From NCBI GenBank assembly GCA_910589045.1, contig CAJUSH010000047.1, forward strand, positions 1-22,770: a DNA stretch of 22,770 bases, written 5' to 3'. Position 1 is the stretch's first letter, and each line of letters begins with the position of its first letter. The DNA is from an uncultured Eubacterium sp. GTDB lineage: Bacteria > Bacillota_A > Clostridia > Lachnospirales > Lachnospiraceae. Below, piece after piece: positions 7,906 through 18,400 of the stretch. Below the pieces are notes generated by a model that worked only from the letters and a program-made list of their open reading frames with translations, was not told the origin of the DNA and searched no databases. A program made the position numbers and the translations under genes.

Positions 7906-8565
7906 TTAAAATATAACCGGCAGGCTTTCGTTTTCATATAGATGGAATCGTCCTGCTGTCAGCATTAGAAAGCTTTCTACCCTTGCCTTTACATTTTCTT
8001 TTAAATTTTCATAATAGAGTGCATAGTCATTGTTATGCAGGCTTGCCGGCCCAAACAGCGCTTCTGCTGTAATATACTCCGCCTCTTCCGTGGTACAAAT
8101 GACGACGCCGCGCTCAGTATCAAGCTGCGCATCTGCAAGTTTCTCTTTTATCGCATAAGCGCCCGTCTCTTCATTTAATATCCGGCTTCCAAGATTTTCA
8201 TCAGCAGAAGCATAGGTATCATCCCGTTTCCAATTAAGCGGGTTGATACTGATCGCACCATCCTCTACAACTATGTTATTATGCCCCTTATTGGCCGGTC
8301 CCTCTGTGTTCCATGAAACAATAACCCCCGTATCATCCGCACCTTCGGCAAATTTCAGATAGGGATGCGCTTCGAGCCAGTCCGATGTGATGGAATACCC
8401 AATCACATACGCAGCAACCATGCGCTCATAATATTCCGGATGCACTTTCATATATTCCCCAAGTACAATTCTTGTCATAATAGAGCCCTGAGAATGTCCG
8501 GCAAGAATAAACGGCCTAATGCCCGAACCCACTCTGGATGTGACTTTAAAATACTGTTTTCCCAT
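7906..8565 (-). pseudogene. 5'-truncated DUF3089 alpha/beta-hydrolase
   Basis: The 219 codons match the C-terminal two thirds of DUF3089 proteins, lipase-like hydrolases of unknown role. The nucleophile elbow Arg-Pro-Phe-Ile-Leu-Ala-Gly-His-Ser-Gln-Gly-Ser lies near residue 17-28. Val-Ile-Val-Ser-Trp-Asn-Thr-Glu-Gly and Ser-Ile-Asn-Pro-Leu-Asn-Trp are typical of the family. Full-length members have more than 100 residues before the elbow; here the upstream DNA does not encode them in any frame I could read. An ATG at 8565 has GGGAG 6 bases upstream, so a short protein could still be made, but it would lack the first strands of the fold. It could have been a hydrolase accompanying a lost biosynthetic gene. 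Confidence 0.75.
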
Positions 8566-8655
8566 ACTTACTCCCTAGCTTTTTTCTGTTGCGATTCACG
8601 TCACGGCCATTCCAAACATCATGCGAAAAACCGGCGGTGAATCGTAGCTTACTTC

Positions 8656-8760
8656 TTAAATCATCCGGTAATATGTAACTCTATCGCCGTTATAATCTGC
8701 CACTGCTGCCCTGTCCGGATATTTGCGCACAATAAACTGAAATTCATCTGAAAAATTCAT
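8656..8760 (-). pseudogene. Stump of a second adenylation-domain (NRPS-like) gene
   Basis: An ATG at 8760 with AAGGAG 7 bases upstream opens 34 codons that read like the first strand-helix of an adenylation domain. Phe-Gln-Phe-Ile-Val-Arg-Lys-Tyr-Pro-Asp-Arg-Ala-Ala-Val-Ala is followed by Asp-Arg-Val-Thr-Tyr. The NRPS modules downstream of its C domains start with the same Lys-Tyr-Pro-Asp pattern (Ala-Lys-Tyr-Pro-Asp-Gln-Thr-Ala-Val-Val and Ser-Lys-Tyr-Pro-Asp-Asn-Ile-Ala-Val). The frame hits TAA at 8658-8656. The neighbouring frame gives Asp-Asp-Leu-Arg-Ser-Lys-Leu, as expected next in such a domain, so a frameshift followed by a large deletion is likely. The rest of the gene is gone, and the DUF3089 remnant begins within 100 bases. 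Confidence 0.7.
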
Positions 8761-8801
8761 TTTTTTCTCCTTATGCACTGGCAAAATAAACGGATATACT
8801 A

Positions 8802-8830
8802 AACATAAACATAACACGCTTACTTTTCAA
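8802..8830 (-). promoter_or_regulatory. Possible promoter of the adenylation-gene stump
   Basis: On the minus strand, TTGAAA (8830-8825) is 17 bases from TATGTT (8807-8802), about 40 bases before the ATG at 8760 and just after the NRPS-operon terminator. The -10 is imperfect. It could now serve the downstream histidine kinase and switch operon, since no clear terminator intervenes. Confidence 0.45.
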
Positions 8831-8906
8831 TCCTCCCGGAACAATTCGCACTTTTAAGGGTATATATCGTATCACAGAACCATACTGCTCTCGCTTTCGC
8901 CAAATA

Positions 8907-8980
8907 GAAAAAGCGTTTTGGCCGGAGCGTCAATCACATGTTCAGATTTGAAGGATTGACCGGTTGGAAAACGCTTTTTC
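8907..8980 (-). terminator. Long hairpin terminator closing the NRPS operon (possibly bidirectional)
   Basis: A perfect 13-base outer stem (8907-8919 with 8968-8980) is extended by a second paired block (8929-8935 with 8954-8960) around an 18-base loop. Both outer flanks are T-rich or A-rich, so either strand could terminate. It lies 36 bases after the STAS2 stop on the minus strand and ends the NRPS transcription unit. It is larger than an ordinary terminator hairpin. Confidence 0.8.
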
Positions 8981-9015
8981 TTCATGCTGAAATTAAATTG
9001 ATTTTTGATACGAAG

Positions 9016-9318
9016 CTACTTTGCCCGTATATCAAACTTCTGGTCAAATCCAGTAAGCTTAAATACATCCATGACTTCACTGCTTACATGAATGACGGAG
9101 AAATCTCCATTCATACTTTTAAGCTTCTTGTATGCTGACACAACGATACGAAGCCCCGCCGATGCAATATACTCCAGTTTATCAAAATCAAGTATCAGGC
9201 TCTCTATATCAGAAAGCGCCTCTATTTCCCTGCCCAGTTCCGGTGCTGAATTTGTGTCCAGCCATCCCTCGACCGAGAGAATGGCTTTGCTATTTTCCAT
9301 AGTTTTTGTAATCGTCAC
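9016..9318 (-). CDS. STAS-domain anti-sigma-factor antagonist (STAS2)
   Basis: A 100-residue STAS protein, paralogous to STAS1. The loop is Tyr-Ile-Ala-Ser-Ala-Gly-Leu-Arg, with Ser53 as the likely phosphate acceptor. I set the start at the GTG at 9318, which has GGAGGAG 7 bases upstream. From there the protein aligns end to end with STAS1 (Val-Thr-Ile-Thr-Lys-Thr against Met-Ile-Ile-Thr-Lys-Thr, then Glu-Gly-x-Leu-Asp-Thr). The ATG at 9333 overlaps that ribosome binding site and is unlikely. The gene is last in the NRPS operon, about 120 bases after the synthetase with a hairpin between. It probably partners the RsbW-like domain of MATE2, encoded in the same operon, and/or the soluble RsbW kinase. 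Confidence 0.92.
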   Translation of the reverse strand: MTITKTMENSKAILSVEGWLDTNSAPELGREIEALSDIESLILDFDKLEYIASAGLRIVVSAYKKLKSMNGDFSVIHVSSEVMDVFKLTGFDQKFDIRAK

Positions 9319-9364
9319 TTTTGTCTCCTCCATAAAACATCAGCATAAAATTTTCGTTGAATCA

Positions 9365-9398
9365 GAGCGTATCTGAAAATCCGTTCTCAAATACGCCC
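9365..9398 (-). promoter_or_regulatory. Hairpin between the NRPS and STAS2 genes
   Basis: A 12-base-pair stem with a few G-U pairs (9398-9387 with 9376-9365 on the minus strand) and a 10-base loop sits in the 104-base NRPS-STAS2 spacer. No T run follows directly, so it is not a good terminator. It could be an RNA-processing or stability element, or a partial attenuator. Confidence 0.55.
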
Positions 9399-9437
9399 GA
9401 ATCATCCTGCCGCAAACTCATAAAAGAAATACGTTTA

Positions 9438-12400
9438 CTATATTTCATCCTCAAAAAAGTTCAGCCCCTCCAGCGCCTTCATTGCATTTGCGAGGTATCT
9501 GTGATCCGTTATATTCCATTTGAATCCCAAACGGTAAAGCACTTCGGTTGTAAAGGCATTGTCATAATCAAGCGTGTAAAGTTCCTCCTCATCATGGGAG
9601 GTATAGGCAATCAGCCCCGATACCGCATCACTTGTTTCATGCTCTGCCGCATACGCATTCACTGTCTCAATGAATTGATCTCCAGGCATGATTTTAATAG
9701 CAAAGCCCATCTCACGCATTTCATATATCACATCACTCATAAAAATCCTGTGATTGTTGCAGGCATGGAATACCGTAAACCTGCTGTTCGTCCCCGCAAG
9801 ATTGAGCACTGCTGCCGCTGTTTCATCAATCGGGGAAAATTCAGCGCTCTCATTCATGCTGTCCATCGGAAATGCGCCAACTGCAGCATATCCGCGCAGG
9901 CTCCTCAGAAAACCATTCGTGATAAAATTTATCTGGAACTCCCCATCTCTGTGGCGGCTCATAAGATTGCCGACACGAATCACCTTCGCATCAAGACCTT
10001 TTGCGGCCGCCTCTAACACCGCGCGCTCTGCGAGGAACTTCGTGCGTATATACTCATTGGCAATCCTCTGTCCAAAATACAGATCGTTCTCGGCAATTTT
10101 CCGCTCCATCGGCGGTCTGCCGTCCATGCCCTCACCGCCTACGGATACCGTTGAAATTTGTACAAGTCTTCTATTCGAGGATGCACAAAGGTCGATCAGA
10201 TGCTTCACACCGGTCACATTGATTTTTTCCAGAATCTCATCCGCAGCAAAATGCTTGACGCAGGCAGCACAGTTGATCAATGTGGTAAAAGGTACGTCCT
10301 TTAATCCGTCTACCGCTTCCTTGTCCGTTATGTCGCTGTCAATGCAGATAATTCTCTCACCAAACAGCTCGGTATATGGCATGTCAAAATAATACATCAG
10401 CATATTCATCAGACGCCGCTCACTCGACTCATATCTGCCCTTGCGCACCATGCAATATGCCTTGCCGTCGTAACGGTCAAGAAATTCCTTTAACATGTGG
10501 ATGCCCAGAAAACCGGTCGCACCCGTAATCAAAATATCACCCAGCTCCTTTTTCTCCACACCGTCAGCGTTTTGTCTGTTATTCGCGGCGATCAGTGTAT
10601 CGATCGCATTGTAGGAATAATCTGCAAATTCATCTGTATCTTCCTTTGCTACCTCATCTCCATATAACGCTGCGGCAAGCGCACGCACCGTAGGATATTT
10701 GAAAATATCTGCATATACCAGAGGAATCTGCTCATTCAAGCACATTACTGCAACCTTGGATGCGGCAAGGGAAGTACCGCCGATTGCAAAGAAATCATCA
10801 TCGATTCCTATCTTTTCCCGCCCTAATGCCTTTTCAAACAGCTTGCACAGCTTAATCTGCGCTCCCGTCTGAGGCGCGGCATAATTGGTGCGCTCTTCTG
10901 TCATGGCAGGCTTTGGCAAAGCACGCTTATCGAGCTTTCCGCCAGGCGTAACCGGCATTTTGTCCAGATGGGTATAAAACGCAGGCACCATATATTCCGG
11001 AAGCAATGGACTTAAAAATTCCTTCCAGTCCTCCTCTGTATACGCTGCACCCGTATAATAAGCCGCGATATATGTTACACCGCTCTGGTCTACGGGGATT
11101 GCCGCCGCCTCACAAACGCCGTCACGTTTCAGGACTGCCCCCTCAATTTCGCCAAGCTCCACACGGAATCCATTGATCTTGATCTGTGAGTCAATCCGCC
11201 CGATATATTCAATATTACCGTCACCCTTCATCCGTACCATATCGCCTGTATGATACAGCCTTTCCTCATCCCTGCATGTGGCAAAAGGATTGGGCACAAA
11301 TACGGACGCTGTTTTTTCCGGCAGATTATGGTAGCCTCTTGCCACCTGCCGTCCTGCCACGCAAAGCTCTCCTGGCGCTCCCACCGGTACGCGCTTTAGA
11401 TTCTCATCTACGATATAGCTCCTTACATTAAGCTGTGATTTTCCGATCGGAATCGTTTTATATTCCCTGTCAACCACAAACTCTGTGGACGAAACGGTAT
11501 TTTCCGTAGGGCCATAGCCATTTATCATCATGTACTTCCTGTCATAATAGCGCTTAAACTTTTCGCCTCCCAGCGTAAGAATCCTTAAAGCGCAATCCCC
11601 TGTCAGGGTTTCCGCCACAAGCTCACCCATCTGCGTCGGCATGGTCGCTACCGTAATCGGCTCGCTTTCAAAGGTACGGCAGACAGCGACAGCATCCTTC
11701 CTGACGCTTTCCGGGAAAATATAAAGGGAAGCCCCCGCTGTCAAAGGTACAAACAGGTCATGTACCGAAGCATCAAAGCAGAAAGAAGAAAATTCGCCAT
11801 ACATATCCTCCGGGACCGTCCTGTGAAAGGTCACTGTATGCTCAATTAAAGTCATCAGGTTGCGCTGCTCCAGCATAACACCCTTTGGCTTTCCTGTTGA
11901 GCCGGAGGTGTAAATCATATATGCCAGATTTTCCGGAAGCGGCGGGGTCAGATCCGCCTTTCCCGTAAAGCCAAGTCCGTCTTTTTCTATCTCGTCAAGG
12001 TAAATTATATTTTTGTCATACCCCTCTGTCAGCGGTTGATATTTCCTCATAAGGAGAAGATTTTCACTGCCGCTGTCAGAGAGCATATACTCGATCCGCT
12101 CCTTCGGGTATTCCGGATCAAGGGGAACATATGCGCCTCCCGCTTTCATGATTCCTACATACGCCTCCACAAATTCCCTTGTCCTGCCGCATAAAATTCC
12201 GGCAGCCTTTTCCCGTCCGAAGCCATGATTCTTCAGTTTATCAGCGATATACTCCGACACTGCATCAAGCTCTGCATATGTTATTGTACCGTTCTCATCC
12301 TTTACGGCGATATTGTCCGGATATTTTGACACGGCTTCCCGGAACAGGTCGATAAAGGTCTTCCCCATGTACTGCGGCGTATTCACCATCTTATCCTGCT

Positions 12401-15400
12401 CATCGAACAGAAGGCGTATCTCTGACGGTTCCTTTCCATCAAGGAAAGCCTCTGCGGTGATTTCAAGGTTTTCGATCAGATACTCTGCCGTCTCCTTTTC
12501 AAACAAATCACTTCTGTATTCCAGTTCATAGATGTATTCGCCGTTTTCAATGCTCATCATAAGCGATATCGGTTCCTTCGCCGCATTTAAGCCAAGAGGG
12601 ATTTCTTCTGCATCCTCTCCGCAGATTTTAGTAAATGCAAAATTCCCGCCCTGATATACAAACATCGTATCAGGCTTAATATGGAAATTGCGGCTGATTT
12701 CCTGAAACGGATAAATATCGTGATCCATCATTCCCATAAGCTGGTTCTTAATTGTCACAAAATATGCTTCCGTATTTTTCGTTGTATCACAAACCACAGG
12801 CAATGTTTTGACAAACATGCCGATTGTATCCGAAAGACGTGAATCATTTCTGCCATGATAAATGGTTGTAAATACACTTTTGGGAGCAAAATGGTATCTT
12901 GCCAGTGCCGCGCCGAATATACCTGTGAAAAATACATTCTCTGTAATGCCATATTTCTCACAGATCGCCTGCACGGCTTCCCTGCTGATGACTCCACTCT
13001 TTCTGCGCAAATTCCCAACGCCTGGTGTCTCTTCATTTTTATCAGGATAAAGACTGGTATCCGAGCTGCAGTCTTTCAATACAGAAGCATAAAATTCCTC
13101 CGCTTTTTTATACGCTTCTCCCTGTACTGCCTTTTCGTTGTCAAGCGCTGCATCATAGGCAGTATATGCCTCTGCGGTAAGCTTTTCACCTTGATATGCC
13201 CTGCCGATATCCGACAAAATAACAGAAAGAGAGGTGCCGTCCGCAATCAGATGATGCACGTCAAGGAACAGATAGCTTCCCTCGTGTGTCCTGTATATCT
13301 CAAAACGGAACAGCGGCTCGTGAAACAGCGGAAATGGCCTTACCAGCTTTTCCCTGTCCATGCCGTTAATAATTTCGGCGGCGTATTTCAAATCATCATT
13401 CCTGCGCTGGCGTATTTCACCATCCTCATCCATAAAAAGCTGTACTTTCAGATATGGATGCACTTCCACGGTCTGCTCTACTGCTTCTTTCAGCCGGATT
13501 AAATCTATCCTGGGACTTAGCCGGAACAAATACGGAATATTATAAACCGTTGTTCCCATATTCGCCGTGCAGTCTACAAAGATGCCTGCCTGTACGTTGG
13601 TAAGAGGATACACCTCCCGTACTTCATGTATCTCGGATTTTTCCGCCCCCAGAAGAAATCTTTCCAGCTGGACTACCGTTGGATTTTCCCTGATATCATT
13701 TGTCTTGATTGACACATCAAATTTCTTCGCCAGAAGTACATTAAGCTTGATCGCACTGATCGAAGTCAGTCCCGCAAGCTGAATATCCGTCGTGATACCA
13801 AACTCCCTGTGCCCGATTGCTTCCGCGATGCAGTCACAAATACACTGCTGCATTTCATTTTTCGGCGAAATCATTTCCTCCACTGCCTTTTGCGGCTTTG
13901 GCAGGGCGCGCTTGTTGACCTTCTGGTTCTGATTTAACGGAATCCTGTCAATCTGCATCGTTACAGCCGGAACCATATACGGCGGCTTTGTTTCCATAAT
14001 AAAAGCGTTCAGATGATCTATATCAATCTGATTATCCGACACAACATACGCTGCAATATATTTCCCGCCGCCTTCCTCATCAAATGCGGCAACCGTAGCA
14101 TCCTTAATCCCCGGGAAACGCCGGATCACTTCCTCTACCTCTGTAAGCTCGATCCGGAATCCTCTTATTTTTACCTGTGCATCCCGTCTGCCCACAAAAG
14201 ATATATTTCCATCATTTAAGCAGCGCACCACATCGCCTGTGTGGTATATCCGCCCGTATCCCTCCTGATCGGTATAAGGATTTTCAGCATATACCTCTCT
14301 TGTTTTTTCCGGACGGTTGAGGTAGCCCCGCGACACCTGCTTTCCCGAGACAAGCAGCTCACCGGACGCCCCTGCCGGCAGACGGTGGCCTTTGTCATCA
14401 ACAATATAGAGCTTTAAATTATCCAGCGGCTTTCCGATTGGAATATCATCATAATACCGATCTATCTCAAAGATCGTTGTATACACCGTGCATTCCGTAG
14501 GCCCATAGACATTGTAAAACCTGATACCCTCCGGCGGATTTAAAGGAACCAGCTTTTCTCCGCCCGTGCTGAGATGCTTTAATGCCCCGCTCTTTATTTC
14601 CATTGCAAACTGGCGTCCCACCTGTGTCGTCATAAAGGAATGGGTAATCTGGTTCTCTTCAAAATAATCACTGAGCGCAAGAAGGTCAAGGCGTATCTCC
14701 TCGGCAATGATATGTAACTGCGCGCCTGCAGTCAGGGACGTAAAAATATCCATCATCGATGCGTCAAAGCCATAGGACGCATAGGCAGCCAGACGGGCGG
14801 AGCTGTCAAACTGATACTGTCTGTGATACCATCTGCAGAATGCAGTGATATTTCCATACTCAAGCATACAGCCCTTCGGCACCCCTGTCGAGCCTGATGT
14901 GTAAAGAAGCGTAAACAAATCCTCCGGCTTTGGAAACGGCATCTCTTCTGTATATTCCGGCAAATCCGGTATTTCATCAAGATACAATATCTGTCCGGTA
15001 TAGTCAGGCACCAGTTCACGCATCTTCTGTGTGGTAATCAAAAGCTTCGCACCACTGTCCTCCAGCATAAATTGCAATCTGTCCTGAGGATATGTGTGGT
15101 CAAGGGGCTGGCAGACACATCCGCTGCGGGCAATGCCGATGGAACAGATTGCCATATATTCACAGCGGGGGATCAGCACGGCAGCCACGTCACCTTCTGT
15201 GAAGCCATTCCGGATAAGAGCGCCCGCAAGCTTGCGCGTTATTTTTTCGAACGCACGGTATGTATATCTGACATCCTGATATACAACAGCTGTCTGGTCA
15301 GGATATTTTGCAGCCGCTTCCTCAAACATATCTGCAACCGTTTTGCTGTCATCATACGGCACCTGCGTCTCATTAAAACGGTCAAGCTGCTCTTCCTGCT

Positions 15401-18400
15401 GCTTTGAAAGGATTGTCACATCCGATACATTGCGGCAGCCGAATACGGATTCAAAAGCGGCATTATAGGAATCCATAATATTCTGAACCGTCTCCTCCTG
15501 ATACAGATCACTGCGGTACTCTGCTGTCAGATAATACGCCCCGTCATAGAGACGAACCTGCAGCAGCAGCGGTTCTTTTGGCAGATCAAGCGCCAGATCC
15601 TCACCAACAGCAACCGTATCTCCGATCGGATAGTCGTCCGTCAGCTCTGCCTGATACGCAAAGATCAGATCAGAGGTAATCCCGTATTTTGCAGCAATGT
15701 CGGAAAACGGAAATATATCATTTGCCATGGAGTTCATCAGCTGCTCCTGCAAAGAAGCCATATAGGATGCCACCGTTGTCTTATCATCAAACCGGCAATA
15801 TACAGGCAGCGTTTTTACAAGCATACATATCGTATTCTCAAGCCTCGAATCGTTCCTTCCGTTATAGATGGTCGCAAACAGAGCTTCCTTTGCATTGGAC
15901 CAGCGGGACATCAGGATTCCAAAAACTCCGGTAAAAAGCGTATTTGGTGTGACTCCCAATCTTTCACAAAGCTCCAGAGCCGCTTCCTTTGAAACCGTCA
16001 TTTTATATTCTGCCAGCCCCTTTTTCGGAGTAGCTTCTTTTTTGTCAAAAATCGGAAGCGACTCGATTTCAAGCCCCTGAAAAATGCTGTCATAGTAAAG
16101 AGCAGCCCTTTTATAGTCACCCCGCTCTGCTGCGCGTTCCTCTGATACAGCCGCATCAAAACCGGTATAAGCTTCCTTTTCCAATTCCACACCCATGCAG
16201 GCACGGTTCAAATCCTCAAAAAAGATATCATAGGAATTTCCGTCTGCCATAATATGGTGAAAATCGACAAACAGATATTTCTTCGTTTCCGTCAGGTAGA
16301 TTTCGATCCGGAACAGTCTGCCCCCTTCTAATTGAAATGGCTTTACAAGACTGCCATTCTCAAACGCACGGTCTGTTGTGCGGATAATCTCGGGCACAAA
16401 GTCCTCTGCAAACGGTTTTTGAACCATCTCCCCGTCTTCACTGATACCAAAACGCGCCGTCATATAAGGATGTGCCTGAATCGTTCTGGTCACCGCACTG
16501 GCAAGCTTCTCTTCGTCGATACTGCTGTCAAGCGTAAACAAAAACGGTATATTATAAATCGTTGTCTCCGGATTCTTCGCACACTCCGCAAAAATTCCTT
16601 TCTGAGAACCGGTTAATGGATAAACGGAACGGATTTCCCTTGCATCAGGAGCTTCTGCATTCCTGATAAATTCCTCCATAAGGACCACCGTATGATACTG
16701 GCTGATATCGCTGGTTTTTATCGCTATGCCAAATTCCTCTGCCAGCAGGACATTGAATTTCATTGCCCCCAGAGAAGTAAGCCCTGCGCGGTAAAATGGC
16801 GTGTTTATGCCAAAGCTGCTGTTATTGGTAACAGATGCTGCGATATCGAAAATCTTTTGCTGCATCCGATTTTTGGGCACCTCATAATCGCCCTGTCTCA
16901 GCACCGGTTTTGGCAGGGATTTTCTGTCTATTTTCTGATTTGCCGTCAGCGGCATTTCCGCAAGCTGAAGCAGGATATCCGGCACCATATAGTAGGCAAG
17001 GCTCTCTGCCGCAAAATCAGAAAGCTCCTGCGGATCGATTTCTTTTGTGGCGGTATAGTACACACAAAGCTGCTCATCCATAACGACCGCTACTGCATTC
17101 AAAACATCTGCGTGTCTTAGAATCACCTCCTCAACCTCGCCCAGCTCAATCCGAAGACCTCTGAGTTTTACCTGATTATCCTTTCTTCCATGAAATTCGA
17201 TCTCCCCCTCGCAGTTAATCAGGGCAAGGTCTCCTGACTTGTAGCCGCGCATACCATGATACTCAATAAATACCTCGGCCGTCCTTTCGGGAAGGTTCCG
17301 ATATCCACGCCCCACACCCTTTCCGCAGATGAGAAGCTCACCAACCTGCCCGTCCGGCACTTCTTTATTATTCTCATCAATAATATATACAAGCACATTG
17401 GCATTCGGTATGCCAATGGTGATATTCTCACCACCTGTAATCACCTTCATGGTACAGCTGATGGTTGTTTCTGTAGGCCCATATCCATTCATAATATATG
17501 CATCCGGATTGATTTCACATATTTTGTCGTACAACCCTCCCTGAAATGCTTCGGCGCCGAGATCGTAGACGCAAACCTGCTTTAATGCCTCCCGCATTTT
17601 CGGAATTTCCAGCATAACAGAAAGAAACGATGGTGTTGTTGTTATATTATCAACGCCATGCTGCAGAATGGTATCCGCAAGCAGATCCAGATTATGTATT
17701 TCCTCCTCTGTTGCGATTACAACGGTCATACCATTGGTAAGGGGAATAAACTCCTCCATAATAGAAACGTCAAAAGTCATTGCCGCAAGCGCAAGCACAA
17801 CCGACGATTTTTCTGTATATCCAAACGTTTCATGGTTCTTTGGGTTTGCATTTACAAAATTTGAAAGATTCCCCTGCTCAATCATAACGCCCTTAGGCTT
17901 TCCTGTAGAGCCTGACGTATAAATAACATAGCATAAGTCATTTTCATGAATTTCCCGATTGGGATTTTGTGTATTTTTTCCTTTCAGAATATCGTCGATG
18001 ATAAGAGGCGTACACGCTGATGCCTCCCACAAATCACCGAACCGGTTCTTTATCTTTTCGTCTGTAATAACCCACTTTGCGCCGCTGTCCTCTAATATAT
18101 AACGCACACGATCCTTCGGATATTCGGCAGAAATACAAGTAAATGCCCCGCCTGCCTTTAAAATTCCCTGTGTCGCAGTATAGACTTTGATGCCGCGTTC
18201 TAACAGGACAGCTACAATCGTTTCCGCCTCCGCCCCATTTTTAATCAGAGCATCTGCCACCCTGTTTGCATCAGCATTCAGCTCACGATACGTTTTCTGC
18301 TCGTTTCCTGCAATGACTGCCGTTTTGTCCGGATGCATTTCAACCTGTCTCTCAAACATGCTTACTACCGGTTCAAAATCAATTTCATAAATCGTGTCGT

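Noticed and set aside
8907..8980. Long inverted repeat considered as a miniature transposable element
   Set aside because: No target-site duplication is visible, it lies exactly where the NRPS operon should end, and its stem fits a terminator.
9357..10016. 219-codon plus-strand open frame
   Set aside because: It lies mostly opposite the reductase domain, whose active-site motifs and family match are clear; it is a shadow frame.
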